A DNA stretch of 64,000 nt from Enterobacteriaceae bacterium LSJC7. GTDB lineage: Bacteria > Pseudomonadota > Gammaproteobacteria > Enterobacterales > Enterobacteriaceae. The notes under the pieces were generated by a model. That model saw only the letters and a list, made by a program, of their open reading frames with translations. It was not told the DNA's origin and did no database searches. Every line of letters begins with the position of its first letter. Within the stretch, counting starts at the first letter, position 1. Shown here one piece after another: positions 8,247 to 18,041 of the stretch. The stretch lies in assembly GCA_000302695.1 (NCBI GenBank), contig AMFN01000002.1, forward strand, positions 869,948 to 933,947, given 5' to 3'. Both the position numbers and the translations under genes were made by a program.

Positions 8247-10181
8247 TCAGGCTGCGGGACGAGCGATGACGCTACGAGTTTCCATACGCACTTCGGCGAT
8301 GGTCACATCAATCACATCCGTCACTTTATAAACCGTTTCACCTTTAATCTGCACGGTGCCGTTTTCCTGGCTGCACACCAGCTCATCGCGCACCGCATGC
8401 AGGAACGGAGCCGGGATAAAGGCAACAGCGCCGTTATCCACCAGACGCACACGCATACCGCCACGGCTGACATCAATGATTTCTGCAGGGAAGCGAGTAT
8501 CGGTTGCGGCATGCTTCTCAAGGAAGCGCGCATACAACCAGTCACCAACATCACGCTCGGCCATGCGGTTGAGGCGGCGGCGCTCGCTCATCTGCACCGT
8601 GGTTTCTTCCGGCGGACGTTGCGCGCTCTCGCCTTTGATGATGGCCTTCAGCAAACGGTGGTTCACCATGTCGCCAAACTTACGAATCGGTGACGTCCAG
8701 GTGGCATAAGCCTCAAGACCCAGACCGAAGTGCGGGCCTGGCTCGGTGCTGATTTCCGCAAACGACTGGTAGCGGCGAATACGGCTGTCCAGGAATCCCG
8801 TAGGCTGGGCATCCAGTTCACGACGCAGCTTGCAAAAACCGTCGAGTGTCAGGACGTCCTGTGCATCGACATGCAAACCGTGGGTTTTCAGCATGGCAGC
8901 AAGCTGCTCGGTGTTGGCCGGGTCAAAACCGGTATGCACGTTGTAGATACCAAAGCCAAGGCGTTCGCGTAGCACAACGGCCGCACAGACGTTTGCTGCA
9001 ATCATGGACTCTTCAACGATGCGGTTAGCAATGCGACGCGGTTCAGCCACAATATCCAGCACTTCACCTTTCTCACCCAGCACAAAGCGGTAGTCCGGAC
9101 GGTCTTTAAACACCAGCGCATGCTCATGACGCCAGCTGCTGCGTCGCTGACACACCTGCTGTAATAACGTGATTTGCTGTGCAATGGTGTCGTTTTGTGG
9201 CTGCCAGCTACCCTGTTTTTCGAGCCAGTCGGAGACATCGTCGTAGGCCAGTTTGGCTTTAGATTGAATGGTCGCCGTAAAGAAGCGGATATCGCTGTCG
9301 ATAGTCCCGTCTTCGAGAATGATCATGCGACAGGCAAGCACCGGGCGCACTTCATCAGGGCGCAGCGAGCACAGGTCGTCAGACAGCTCGCGTGGCAGCA
9401 TCGGGATATTAAAACCCGGCAGATAGTTAGTGAACGCACGAACCTGAGCGGCTTTATCGAGCTTGCTGCCAGGCGCAATCCACGCCGTTGGGTCGGCAAT
9501 GGCGACGGTAAGGTGCAGCTTGCCCTCGTCGTCCTGCTCAACGTACAGCGCGTCGTCCATATCTTCGGTACTGGCGCTGTCAATTGTGACAAAGCTGAGT
9601 GCGCTCAGATCTTCACGCGTCAGGCCTTCATCGAGCATGTCGGTCGCAACGCCATCTGGCGCTTCACGTTCAAGGTTATGGCGCGCGAGCGTTACCCACC
9701 ACGGCGCGAAATGGTCGTCGCCAAAGGTAATAAAATGGGTGAGTTCCGCGTAGAAGCCTCTGTCGCCTTTGAGCGGATGGCGGCGCATTTCTGCAACAGC
9801 CCAGTCGCCTTCCTGAAATTCGTGTTTCAGCCCGCGTTCAGGACGGCAGGGGATGGCATCACGTAACAGCGGATGATCCGGGACGATGCTGAACCTGTCG
9901 TCTTTCTTCTGCACGCGGCCGACAAAGCGGGTAAGAAACGGTTCGATAAGCTCTTCCGGCTCAGCCGTTTCACGGTCCTTGTCGGTATGAATCACCGCGC
10001 TGACGCGATCGCCGTGCATGACTTTTTTCATCTGCGGCGGCGGAATAAAGTAGCTTTTGTTGGCATCCACTTCGAGGAAGCCAAATCCTTTTTCTGTGCC
10101 TTTCACCACACCTTCGGCGCGAGGCGTCTGGGAGTGGAGTTGCTGTTTTAGCTGAGCAAGCAGCGGATTATCCTGAAACAT
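8247..10181 (-). CDS. rnb: Exoribonuclease II
   Basis: Processive 3'-to-5' hydrolytic exoribonuclease that degrades single-stranded RNA in the cytoplasm. 644 residues, exactly the E. coli length. Order of domains: two N-terminal cold-shock domains ([18 protein letters not shown] marks the first), the RNB catalytic domain with the metal-binding aspartates in [13 protein letters not shown] (about residues 201-213), and a C-terminal S1 domain ([20 protein letters not shown]). No catalytic residue appears to be missing. A monocistronic unit closed by a strong terminator. Confidence 0.97.
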   Translation of the reverse strand: MFQDNPLLAQLKQQLHSQTPRAEGVVKGTEKGFGFLEVDANKSYFIPPPQMKKVMHGDRVSAVIHTDKDRETAEPEELIEPFLTRFVGRVQKKDDRFSIVPDHPLLRDAIPCRPERGLKHEFQEGDWAVAEMRRHPLKGDRGFYAELTHFITFGDDHFAPWWVTLARHNLEREAPDGVATDMLDEGLTREDLSALSFVTIDSASTEDMDDALYVEQDDEGKLHLTVAIADPTAWIAPGSKLDKAAQVRAFTNYLPGFNIPMLPRELSDDLCSLRPDEVRPVLACRMIILEDGTIDSDIRFFTATIQSKAKLAYDDVSDWLEKQGSWQPQNDTIAQQITLLQQVCQRRSSWRHEHALVFKDRPDYRFVLGEKGEVLDIVAEPRRIANRIVEESMIAANVCAAVVLRERLGFGIYNVHTGFDPANTEQLAAMLKTHGLHVDAQDVLTLDGFCKLRRELDAQPTGFLDSRIRRYQSFAEISTEPGPHFGLGLEAYATWTSPIRKFGDMVNHRLLKAIIKGESAQRPPEETTVQMSERRRLNRMAERDVGDWLYARFLEKHAATDTRFPAEIIDVSRGGMRVRLVDNGAVAFIPAPFLHAVRDELVCSQENGTVQIKGETVYKVTDVIDVTIAEVRMETRSVIARPAA

Positions 10182-10259
10182 AGCATTGAGTTTTCGTGGC
10201 CTAAAGAGCGGCTGACATTTTTACGCGAATACGTCTGCGGCAGCAAGCGCTGTTTCGTG

Positions 10260-11375
10260 TTAATCAGACTCGCCTGGGCCTGCGTAGAGCCTGTCCAGCC
10301 AGCCGCACAGACCGCACCAGCCGAGTAATTGCCAGATATCCTGGTCACTGGTTAACCCCTCACGCAGCGGGATGAGTGCGGCGCTGGAAAAACGGGCCGG
10401 GGACAGCGTCAGCAGCCGTAGCACCGGAAGATACGCGCTCACGCGCGCATTGTCGCTCCATGCCTGCAAAGCGTGTTCGCCTGCGCGCATGGCCTCTGGC
10501 AGCGTTTGTGCGCCCGACCAGCGTGCGCTGGCGGTGTCGAACCGGGTAACGCAGCCGTTCAGACGTGCGCTGTTTAGTTCACATAGTGTGGCTATCTCAC
10601 TGCTCGCAGGTACCAGAGCGTCAATCAGCGCATTAAGATGCTGTAACGTGCTCTCATCCCAGGCCAGTATGCCCGCCAGAGGTTTGAGACTGGTCGTCAC
10701 CTGCGGGGTAACCTGCGTGTTTTTAATCGCAATGCCCGCACGCCATTCGCGTCCTGGCACCAGAAACGCGGCGGCATCGGCCTCCTGCTGGTTATCAAGA
10801 CCAGGTAGCCAGCGCACGGTGATATTGCTGAGCGCCTGCAAGGCGGCGATAGCGCGAGCCTGGAAACCAATAAAACCAATGATGTGATGAAAGGTAATGA
10901 TATCAGCACTGCTTAACCCAACGTCTTCAAGCTGTTGCCAGGCGCGTGCGTTAATTAACGTTGGTTGGCTCGCCAGCAGGCGCGCGTACTGCGTGATTTG
11001 CGTCAGACGGTGGTTACTCTCGCGTGAGGAGTCCGGGCTGGGCTGGGGCGCCAGTCGCGCAGCGTAGTGGCTGCACAGGCGTTGCACGCCATAAACTTGT
11101 GCGACAGTCAGGGCGGTGCTCAGCCGGTCATAGCTACTGAGCGTATGAAACCGGCTTGTTTGCACGGTATCAGGCAGCAACCCGCTGGCAATCAGGCGTG
11201 CGTGAAGGAGCCAGGCTGGTGCGGGCTTGAGCGTGTCAGGGAGAGTAAGGTCGAGACAAAACGGGTCGTCTACACGGGCGGCCTCAGGCACTGACGCGAC
11301 TGGCTCTGGCGTCGATAGACTGGATTGCGTTTCATGATACCAGTGGTCTTTGCCGGTAGCGCGGCGTTGTTCCAT
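10260..11375 (-). CDS. yciW: Carboxymuconolactone decarboxylase-type peroxidase-related protein YciW
   Basis: 371 residues, opening MEQRRATGKDHWYHETQSS as in E. coli YciW (near 375). Family members carry alkylhydroperoxidase (CMD/AhpD-like) folds; in E. coli the gene is in the CysB/sulfur regulon and has been linked to cysteine metabolism. No CxxC pair typical of active AhpD is evident here, so peroxidase activity is doubtful. It lies between rnb and fabI on the same strand but with gaps on both sides. The enzymatic role remains open. Confidence 0.85.
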   Translation of the reverse strand: MEQRRATGKDHWYHETQSSLSTPEPVASVPEAARVDDPFCLDLTLPDTLKPAPAWLLHARLIASGLLPDTVQTSRFHTLSSYDRLSTALTVAQVYGVQRLCSHYAARLAPQPSPDSSRESNHRLTQITQYARLLASQPTLINARAWQQLEDVGLSSADIITFHHIIGFIGFQARAIAALQALSNITVRWLPGLDNQQEADAAAFLVPGREWRAGIAIKNTQVTPQVTTSLKPLAGILAWDESTLQHLNALIDALVPASSEIATLCELNSARLNGCVTRFDTASARWSGAQTLPEAMRAGEHALQAWSDNARVSAYLPVLRLLTLSPARFSSAALIPLREGLTSDQDIWQLLGWCGLCGWLDRLYAGPGESD

Positions 11376-11481
11376 CGTCGTTCCCTGGAGCTAAAAAGAG
11401 TTGAACAACGATCCTGGCGTAACCGTAGGCGGAAGTGAAAGAAACGAGGGTGATAAGAAATATCAGAAAGCTATATAGCGA

Positions 11482-11504
11482 CAGGGCGGGTAGAACCCGC
11501 CCTG
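11482..11504 (-). terminator. Hairpin after fabI
   Basis: 10-bp arms CAGGGCGGGT / ACCCGCCCTG with an AGA loop just past the fabI stop. It lacks a T tract, so it may be a weak terminator or a 3'-end stabiliser. Confidence 0.5.
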
Positions 11505-11513
11505 AAAGGAAAC

Positions 11514-12302
11514 TTATTTCAGTTCCAGTTCGTTCATGGCAGCGATGTTGAAGCCGCCGTCAACGTGAACGACCTCGCCAGAGATACCGGCAGACAGGTC
11601 AGAGCACAGGAACGCGGCAGAGTTACCTACGTCTTCAATGGTAACGGTACGGCGAATCGGGGTAACCGCTTCGCAGTGTGCCAGCATTTTGCGGAAGTCT
11701 TTGATGCCAGATGCGGCCAGAGTACGGATAGGACCGGCGGAAATGGCGTTGACACGCACACCTTCCGGGCCCATCGCGTTCGCCATATAGCGCACGTTAG
11801 CTTCCAGAGAGGCTTTCGCCAGACCCATCACGTTATAGTTCGGGATAGCGCGCTCAGCACCCAGGTAAGACAGCGTCAGCAGCGCAGAGCCTGGATTGAG
11901 CATGGTACGACAAGATTTAGCCATGGCTACAAAGCTGTAGGAGCTAATGTCGTGAGCGATTTTGAAACCTTCGCGCGTAACGGCGTTCACATAGTCGCCG
12001 TCCAGCTGGTCGCCAGGCGCAAAACCGATGGAGTGCACAAAGCCGTCAAACTTCGGCCAGGTTTTTGCCAGTTCGGTAAACATAGCATCAATGCTTTCGT
12101 CCTGAGCAACGTCACATTCCAGCACCAGGCTTGAACCCAGTTCGGCGGCGAAGTCGTCAACGCGGCCTTTCAGTTTTTCGTTCTGGTAAGTAAAGGCCAG
12201 TTCAGCGCCTTCACGACGCATTGCCTGCGCAATACCGTAGGCGATGGAACGGTTGCTGGCAACGCCAGTCACCAGAATGCGCTTGCCGGTAAGAAAACCC
12301 AT
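11514..12302 (-). CDS. fabI: Enoyl-[acyl-carrier-protein] reductase (NADH)
   Basis: Last reductive step of each fatty-acid elongation cycle, and the target of triclosan. 262 residues, the same as E. coli. The glycine-rich nucleotide site near the N-terminus ([19 protein letters not shown]) and the FabI-type catalytic signature Y-x6-K in YNVMGLAKA, with an earlier tyrosine in [12 protein letters not shown], are intact. Atypical SDR family. It has its own promoter with a TATAAT element. Confidence 0.97.
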   Translation of the reverse strand: MGFLTGKRILVTGVASNRSIAYGIAQAMRREGAELAFTYQNEKLKGRVDDFAAELGSSLVLECDVAQDESIDAMFTELAKTWPKFDGFVHSIGFAPGDQLDGDYVNAVTREGFKIAHDISSYSFVAMAKSCRTMLNPGSALLTLSYLGAERAIPNYNVMGLAKASLEANVRYMANAMGPEGVRVNAISAGPIRTLAASGIKDFRKMLAHCEAVTPIRRTVTIEDVGNSAAFLCSDLSAGISGEVVHVDGGFNIAAMNELELK

Positions 12303-12379
12303 AGCATTTAATCCTTATCGTTGTGGCTCAATCACGCCTTTCAGTCTGGCGTTTGTGAAATTGGTGCGGATAACGCGGG

Positions 12380-12385
12380 ATTATA
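12380..12385 (-). promoter_or_regulatory. -10 element of the fabI promoter
   Basis: On the minus strand a perfect TATAAT sits about 78 bases upstream of the fabI ATG. The best -35 candidates (GACACA with 17-base spacing, or TCGACA with 19) are weaker. The transcription start is inferred. Confidence 0.5.
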
Positions 12386-12455
12386 TCCCACAGCCCTGGC
12401 CCTGTGTCGACAATTTTCACCTCGGCCAGGCCAGTGGTCGGGGCAGTCGGGGGTG

Positions 12456-12482
12456 AAAAGAACCCGGCAATGCCGGGCCACC
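12456..12482 (-). terminator. Terminator between the sap operon and fabI
   Basis: On the minus strand GGCCCGGCATTGCCGGG is followed by TTCTTTT: a 6-bp stem, 3-nt loop and T-rich tail. It lies downstream of sapF. Confidence 0.7.
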
Positions 12483-12666
12483 GCAAGCTATCTATCATCA
12501 TTAACAGTACAGTGTCCATTCGTCCCCTTATCGTGTGCATTATCCGGGGACGAACCCCTCCAGCGGAGGGAATAAAGGCATATAAGCGAAAGAGGGTACT
12601 TTCGCGCGCATGACATTAGCCGGGCGCTGAAATTAAGGCAATCACATTTATTGGCAGTTGTGCGCT

Positions 12667-13473
12667 TTATCGGTCTTTGCGCCAGGCATCTGCGGTCAGG
12701 GCCTCGCCAAAGTGACCGGCAATGAGTCGTTTAGTCAGTTCGTGCAGCGGTGAGGCCAGCACATCTGCCGTGCTCCCACGTTCTACCACTTCGCCGTGGT
12801 GCATCACCATCACCTGATCGCTGATGTGCTTCATCATGCCCAGGTGCTGCGTTACATACACATAAGACAGCCCCTGTTTTTCCTGTAGCTCCAGCATCAG
12901 GTTGATGAGCTGCGAGCGCATCGACATATCCAAAGACGCCAGCGCTTCATCGGCAATAATCACTTTCGGGCGCAGGATCAGCGCGCGCGCCAGCGCCAGA
13001 CGCTGTTTTTGCCCAGGGGCCAGCATGTGCGGATAATAATCGGCATGATCCGGCAGCAGCCCGACCATACGCAGCGTCTCGACAATGTGTTTATGCCTGG
13101 CCTGCGATTCGAGTTCGGTGTTCAGGCGCAGCGGGAAATTCAGGATCTGCGAGACGCGCTGACGCGGGTTTAGCGAGGTGCTCGGGTCCTGAAAAATCAT
13201 GCGGATGCGCTGGCTGCGAAACGAATAATCACCGTAATGTAGCGGATGATCGTCAATCACCAGTTCCCCGGTGGTAGGCGGGATAACGCCCGCGAGCATT
13301 TTCGCCAGCGTCGATTTGCCAGAGCCGTTTTCACCAATGATGGCCAGCGTCTGGCGCTCACGCAGGGTAAAACTTAGCGGCTTTACCGCTTCCAGCGTCT
13401 GGCGGTGGAACCAGCCGGTGCGGTAGCGAAAGGTCTTGCTCAGGTTGCGTACTTCAAGCAGCGTTTCGCCCAT
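12667..13473 (-). CDS. sapF: Peptide/polyamine ABC transporter ATPase SapF
   Basis: Cytoplasmic ATPase of the Sap transporter, which in Salmonella contributes to antimicrobial-peptide resistance and in E. coli to putrescine export and Trk potassium uptake. 268 residues. Walker A is GENGSGKST, the signature region is LAPGQKQRLALARAL (a variant of LSGGQ, usual for SapF), and Walker B is VIIADEAL. Last gene of sapABCDF, starting one base after the sapD stop region. Confidence 0.95.
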   Translation of the reverse strand: MGETLLEVRNLSKTFRYRTGWFHRQTLEAVKPLSFTLRERQTLAIIGENGSGKSTLAKMLAGVIPPTTGELVIDDHPLHYGDYSFRSQRIRMIFQDPSTSLNPRQRVSQILNFPLRLNTELESQARHKHIVETLRMVGLLPDHADYYPHMLAPGQKQRLALARALILRPKVIIADEALASLDMSMRSQLINLMLELQEKQGLSYVYVTQHLGMMKHISDQVMVMHHGEVVERGSTADVLASPLHELTKRLIAGHFGEALTADAWRKDR

Positions 13474-13474
13474 C

Positions 13475-14467
13475 TCACTCCCTCTCCATGTTCAGCGGGA
13501 AGTGGCAGGCATACAGGTGATTCCTGGCGCCCGTCAGCCGCGGTGTTTCAATACATTTACGCTGAGCATAGGGACAGCGAGGCCCGAGTCGGCAGCCAAT
13601 CGGCAGTTGTTCAAGCAGCGGGATTGCGCCTGGCAGCGTGTTGAGACGGCTTTTATGCGGCATCGCACTGCCAAAATCCGGGATAGCACGAATCAGTGCC
13701 TGGGTATAAGGATGATGCGGCATGGCAATCAGGTCTTCGCTGGGTGCGGTTTCCACCGTCTGCCCGCAGTACATCACGTTAATGCGGTTCGCCCACTGGC
13801 TCAGCATTTGCAGGTCATGGCTTATCAGCAAAATGGTGGTGTTGTTGTTCTGGTTAAGGCGGCTTAACAGCCTGAAAATTTGCGCCTGGGTGGTGGGCTC
13901 CATGGCGTTAGTGGGTTCGTCGGCAATCAGCAGACGCGGCTGGTTGGCAAGCGCAATGGCAATCATCACCTTCTGGCATTCGCCATCGGTTAATTCGTAA
14001 GGGTAGCTGCGCATCGCGTCTTTGTGGTCCTTAATCCCCACGCGGTGCAGCAATTCAATGGCGCGCCGTTTGCGCCAGCCAATACGCTGCCACCAGCGGC
14101 CTTTAAACGTCCAGCCGGGGATATTTTGCATAAGCTGGCGACCGATGTGCTCAGAAGGGTCAAGGCAGGACTGCGGCTCCTGAAAAATCATCGACACGTT
14201 GTGGCCGACCAGCTTGCGTCGTTCGCGCACGCTCAGGCGCAGAAGGTCAATATCGTCAAAACGCATGCGATCGGCGGTCACGCGCCAGTTGTCGCGGGTC
14301 ACGCCGCAGATGGCTTTCGCGATAATGCTTTTCCCGGAGCCGGATTCGCCCACCAGACCGCGAATCTCACCTTCGTTGAGCGTCAGGCTAACGCGATCCA
14401 CGGCCTTTACCCAACCGTCATTGGTGCGAAATTCAATGGTCAGATTGCGGATATCGAGTAACGCCAT
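13475..14467 (-). CDS. sapD: Peptide ABC transporter ATPase SapD
   Basis: Second ATPase of the Sap system; in E. coli SapD also supplies ATP binding for Trk potassium channels. 330 residues. Walker A is GESGSGKS, the signature [15 protein letters not shown] is again degenerate, and Walker B is LLIADEPTN. The C-terminal oligopeptide-transporter type cysteine cluster is present ([15 protein letters not shown]). Its ATG lies against the sapC stop and its own stop is next to the sapF start. Confidence 0.96.
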   Translation of the reverse strand: MALLDIRNLTIEFRTNDGWVKAVDRVSLTLNEGEIRGLVGESGSGKSIIAKAICGVTRDNWRVTADRMRFDDIDLLRLSVRERRKLVGHNVSMIFQEPQSCLDPSEHIGRQLMQNIPGWTFKGRWWQRIGWRKRRAIELLHRVGIKDHKDAMRSYPYELTDGECQKVMIAIALANQPRLLIADEPTNAMEPTTQAQIFRLLSRLNQNNNTTILLISHDLQMLSQWANRINVMYCGQTVETAPSEDLIAMPHHPYTQALIRAIPDFGSAMPHKSRLNTLPGAIPLLEQLPIGCRLGPRCPYAQRKCIETPRLTGARNHLYACHFPLNMERE

Positions 14468-15357
14468 TATTCCACTCCCGCAATAATGGCGCGGCGCAGG
14501 CCGTCGCCTAACAAATTGACCAGCAGCACGCTAATCATAATGGCAGCACCGGGCAGCATCACGGTCCAGGGGGCCGCGTAGACCAGCTCCAGCGCATCGC
14601 CGAGCATGGCGCCCCATTCTGGCGAAGGCAACTGCGCGCCAAGGTCGAGAAAGCCGAGTGCCGCAATATCCAGAATCGCCATCGACATCGTGCGCGTCAC
14701 TTCGCTGACCAGCAGCGGGGCGGTATTGGGGATCACCGCGTACCAGAGAATATTGAGCGTTGATGCACCATCGAGGCGCGCGGCAATGACATATTCTTTT
14801 TCCAGCTCGTCGTGCACCATGAAATATACCGAGCGCACGATGCGCGGCATCAGCGCCAGCCAGACGGCAAACATGGCGTGAGTGAGATGCGGGCCAACAA
14901 AGGCCACGACCACAATCGCCAGCAGCAAAGAGGGCAGTGACAGCAGCGTGTCGAGCACGTGATTGAGCACCGCCGAGCGTAGCCCGTGGGTCGCGCCAGC
15001 AAAGACGCCGAGCAGCAGGCCGATAGCGGTTGCACCGAGGGTCACAACAAACGCGCCGCCTACGGTCGGCATTGCGCCGCTGAGCAGGCGCGTAAGCACA
15101 TCGCGGCCCAGATCGTCGGTGCCAAGGAAGAAGGAGACGTCGCCATAGCGCGACCAGGAGGGCGGCAGTAGCTGGTAGCCCAGGAATTGCTGGTTGATAT
15201 CGTAGGGTGCCAGCAGGCCGCCGAACAGACACAGCAACACCAGCGCGCCACAACCGTACAGACCGATCATCGCGCTTGGGTCAGCATAAAATTTACCCCA
15301 GACGTTGCGCACTGCACCGGGTGCGCGCCTCTCGCGATAAACGCTATCGTAAGGCAT
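14467..15357 (-). CDS. sapC: Sap transporter permease SapC
   Basis: Inner-membrane permease of the DppC/OppC class. 296 residues, opening [14 protein letters not shown] as in E. coli SapC, with about six hydrophobic spans. The EAA-type coupling loop is readable as AARLDGAST near residue 190. It overlaps the 3' end of sapB by 14 bases, which implies tight translational coupling. Confidence 0.96.
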   Translation of the reverse strand: MPYDSVYRERRAPGAVRNVWGKFYADPSAMIGLYGCGALVLLCLFGGLLAPYDINQQFLGYQLLPPSWSRYGDVSFFLGTDDLGRDVLTRLLSGAMPTVGGAFVVTLGATAIGLLLGVFAGATHGLRSAVLNHVLDTLLSLPSLLLAIVVVAFVGPHLTHAMFAVWLALMPRIVRSVYFMVHDELEKEYVIAARLDGASTLNILWYAVIPNTAPLLVSEVTRTMSMAILDIAALGFLDLGAQLPSPEWGAMLGDALELVYAAPWTVMLPGAAIMISVLLVNLLGDGLRRAIIAGVE

Positions 15358-16309
15358 ACCATTCCTTATGTTTCAACGGGTTGGCCATCGCGCCCAGAAT
15401 GTCTGACACCACGTTCACAATCAGCACCAGCGCGCCAATGGTCATTACGCCAGCGGAAATGGCGGCATAGTCCTGCTGGCGGATGGCATTGATAAGCCAG
15501 CGACCCACGCCAGGCCAGCTAAACACCATTTCAGTAATCATTGCCAGCGTGAGCATGGTGGAAAACTGTAGTCCAAGACGTGGAATAATCGGCGGCAGGG
15601 CGTTGTGCAGCACGTGGCGGTGCAAAATGGTAAAGCGCGACAGACCGCGCGTGGCGGCGGCCTTAATGTAGTTCTGGTCAAACACCTCAATGGTGCTGTT
15701 GCGCATCAGGCGAATCACCTCGGTGGTGGGAACGACAGCAAGCGTTAATACCGGCAGCACCAGATGGCGCAGGGCGCTGATAATCATCTCGTGACGCCAC
15801 GGTGAATCGGCACGCCAGGCATCAATCAACGCCACGCCGGTCACGGTCTTCACTTCATAGAGCAGGTCAAAACGCCCGGATACCGGCAGCCAGCCGAGAT
15901 CGAGCGAGAAAAAGAGCGTTAACAGCAGCGCCAGCCAGAACACCGGAATCGAAAACCCGACCAGAGCCAGTGCGGAGATAAGTTTGTCCTGCCACTTATT
16001 ACGCATCACGCCGGCCAGCATCCCGGCCGGAATACCAACCAGCAGCGCCAGCGTAAAGGCGTAAAAACACAGTTCCAGCGTGGCAGGAAACACTTCACGC
16101 AGCTGGGCGTTAATAAGCTGGCCGTTGATACTGGAAACGCCAAAGTCCCAGTGCAAAAGACTGTTGAACCAGAACCACCAGGCATTCCAGGGGGACGCGC
16201 CCTGTAGGGGCGCATGGGGCGTGTAATAACTGAGGCTAAACCCCACCAGACTGAGCAAAAACAGCGTGACCAGCAGTAACAGCAGGCGGCGCAGCGTAAA
16301 AATGATCAT
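15344..16309 (-). CDS. sapB: Sap transporter permease SapB
   Basis: Permease of the DppB/OppB class, partner of SapC. 321 residues with an N-terminal membrane span (residues 9-29) and further spans. The coupling loop [16 protein letters not shown] is near residue 220. Its ATG overlaps the sapA stop (ATGA), and its 3' end overlaps sapC by 14 bases. Confidence 0.96.
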   Translation of the reverse strand: MIIFTLRRLLLLLVTLFLLSLVGFSLSYYTPHAPLQGASPWNAWWFWFNSLLHWDFGVSSINGQLINAQLREVFPATLELCFYAFTLALLVGIPAGMLAGVMRNKWQDKLISALALVGFSIPVFWLALLLTLFFSLDLGWLPVSGRFDLLYEVKTVTGVALIDAWRADSPWRHEMIISALRHLVLPVLTLAVVPTTEVIRLMRNSTIEVFDQNYIKAAATRGLSRFTILHRHVLHNALPPIIPRLGLQFSTMLTLAMITEMVFSWPGVGRWLINAIRQQDYAAISAGVMTIGALVLIVNVVSDILGAMANPLKHKEWYALR

Positions 16310-17964
16310 GGCGTTGTGCCCTCGGCATTATCGCGGTAAACACCGGCAAACGAGGCGTTGCCAAAGGGACTGAGCACCAGCCCTTTGATGTCATAACGGT
16401 AGGCCAGCAGGCGCAAAGAGGAGGCCAGCGGCAGTACCGGTAACTCCCGGGCCAGAATGCGCTGGGCGCGATCGTAGTCATCAATGCGCGCCGCCAGCTG
16501 TTGGGAGCGCAGCGCTTGCTGGAGCACGTTGTCAAACTCAGGGTTGCACCAGTGGGTATAGTTAGTCTGCGAGCGAATAGCCGCACAGCTTAACAGCGGG
16601 CGAAAGAAACTGTCCGGGTCGTTGCTGTCGGTAGCCCAACCGGCCAGCGTCAGATCGTGGTTCATATCCATCAGCCGGGCTTCCTGGAAGCGGCCTTCGA
16701 CCGGAACTATCGTCACTTTCACGCCAATCTGCGCCATATCAGCCTGCAACAGCTCTGCGGTTTTGAGTGGGCTGGGGTTCCAGGCCTGGGAACTGGTGGG
16801 TACCCAGAGTTGTAATTGCAGATTCTGCACGCCAAGTTCGGCAAGGCGCTCGCGCGCTTTTTTCGGATTATATTCCGTCACCCGGGCATCATTATCATAA
16901 GCCCATGAGGCGCGTGGCAAGATAGAGGCCGCGGTTTCTGCCGTGCCGTAATAAATCGACTGCATCAGGCGCTGGTTATTAATTGCCAGCGCCAGCGCGT
17001 GGCGCACTTCGGGGTTATTGAGCGGCGGTTTGTTGGTGTTAAACGCCAGATAGGCAATGTTCATGCCCGGTCGCAGCGACAGGCGCAGGCGCGGGTCGTC
17101 ACGCAGAATGGTAAGCTGGCTGGCGGCAGGCCAGGCCAGCACGTCGCATTCGCCCGTCAGCAGTCGCGACAGGCGGCCGGTGCCACCTGAGCCAAGATCG
17201 ATAACCACCTGCGGCATACGCGGCACGCCGCGCCAGAACTTCTCATGGCGCGCCAGGCGGATATACTGCCCGGCTCGGTGTTCGCTTAGCAGAAACGGCC
17301 CGGTGCCAACAGGCTGGCGGTCCAGCTGCTCCTGCTTATCTTCTGCCGCCAGCTTATTGGCATATTCCGCTGACATCACCGAGGCGTAGTGAGTGGCAAG
17401 GTGCCACAGGAATGAGGCGTCAGGCTGCTTAAGCTGGAACTCAACGGTGTAATTATCAAGTTTTCGCACGTTTTTAACGTTGCTACCAAACTGCAAACTG
17501 TCGAAATAGGGATAGCTGCCGCCGTTAATGTAGTGCCAGGGGTGATTTTCATTGATGATGCGTTCAAAGGTGAACACCACATCGTCAGCGTTTAATGCCC
17601 GCTTTGGCGTGAACCACGCGGTGGTCTGGAACTGGACATTGCGGCGCAGGTGGAAGCGATAGGTCGCACCGTTGTCGAGCACTTCCCAGCTTTCAGCCAG
17701 CTCCGGCACCAGCCGGTAGGTATACGGGTCGACGTCAAGCAGGCGGTCGTACAGTTGGGCGGCGAGGGTATCCACGGTCAGACCGCTACTGGATTGCTGG
17801 GGATTGAAGGTGTTCACCTGACCACTGACGCAATAAACAAACCCGCTCTGGCGAATATCCAGTGCGGGTTTAGCGGGGGCCTCGGCGTGCGCCGCTGCGC
17901 TTAGGGTGCCGAGCGTCAGTAACAGGAAAGGAATAAATCCACGCATAAGTTTTTGAGTTTTCAT
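16306..17964 (-). CDS. sapA: Periplasmic peptide-binding protein SapA
   Basis: Solute-binding protein that captures cationic peptides for the Sap importer. About 552 residues (E. coli 547). It has a signal peptide ending near AAAHAEA and then the SBP_bac_5 fold: [35 protein letters not shown] and [12 protein letters not shown] are nearly identical to E. coli. The ATG at 17964 is chosen. A second ATG 18 bases downstream ([10 protein letters not shown]) is also plausible, and neither has a clear ribosome-binding site. First gene of the operon. Confidence 0.93.
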   Translation of the reverse strand: MKTQKLMRGFIPFLLLTLGTLSAAAHAEAPAKPALDIRQSGFVYCVSGQVNTFNPQQSSSGLTVDTLAAQLYDRLLDVDPYTYRLVPELAESWEVLDNGATYRFHLRRNVQFQTTAWFTPKRALNADDVVFTFERIINENHPWHYINGGSYPYFDSLQFGSNVKNVRKLDNYTVEFQLKQPDASFLWHLATHYASVMSAEYANKLAAEDKQEQLDRQPVGTGPFLLSEHRAGQYIRLARHEKFWRGVPRMPQVVIDLGSGGTGRLSRLLTGECDVLAWPAASQLTILRDDPRLRLSLRPGMNIAYLAFNTNKPPLNNPEVRHALALAINNQRLMQSIYYGTAETAASILPRASWAYDNDARVTEYNPKKARERLAELGVQNLQLQLWVPTSSQAWNPSPLKTAELLQADMAQIGVKVTIVPVEGRFQEARLMDMNHDLTLAGWATDSNDPDSFFRPLLSCAAIRSQTNYTHWCNPEFDNVLQQALRSQQLAARIDDYDRAQRILARELPVLPLASSLRLLAYRYDIKGLVLSPFGNASFAGVYRDNAEGTTP

Positions 17965-18041
17965 CTGCAATAGGCAAAGTGTATCTCACATCAGGGCGCT
18001 TCCCAAAGCCCATCGCATTGCCGGGTCTTTTGTTAGCATGT

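Larger units (their letters stand above)
12303..12666. other. 364-base sapF-fabI gap with structured sequence
   Basis: E. coli carries ycjD here; no such gene is present. The gap holds the fabI promoter, the terminator at 12456-12482 and, on the minus strand, a possible short ORF beginning MDTVLLMMIDSLRWPG (ATG at 12519-12517) with an AAGGGG ribosome-binding site. That site is inside a perfect 9-bp inverted repeat (12519-12527 with 12546-12554). The ORF runs into the terminator hairpin, so it may be only a short leader or not translated at all. Confidence 0.4.

Noticed and set aside
9174-9866. 230-codon open frame antisense to rnb
   Set aside because: Entirely inside the rnb coding region, with no recognisable domain. 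RNase II explains the sequence.
14531-15253. 240-codon alternative frame inside sapC
   Set aside because: Arginine- and alanine-rich sequence typical of a shifted frame of a membrane protein gene; SapC in the other frame is certain.
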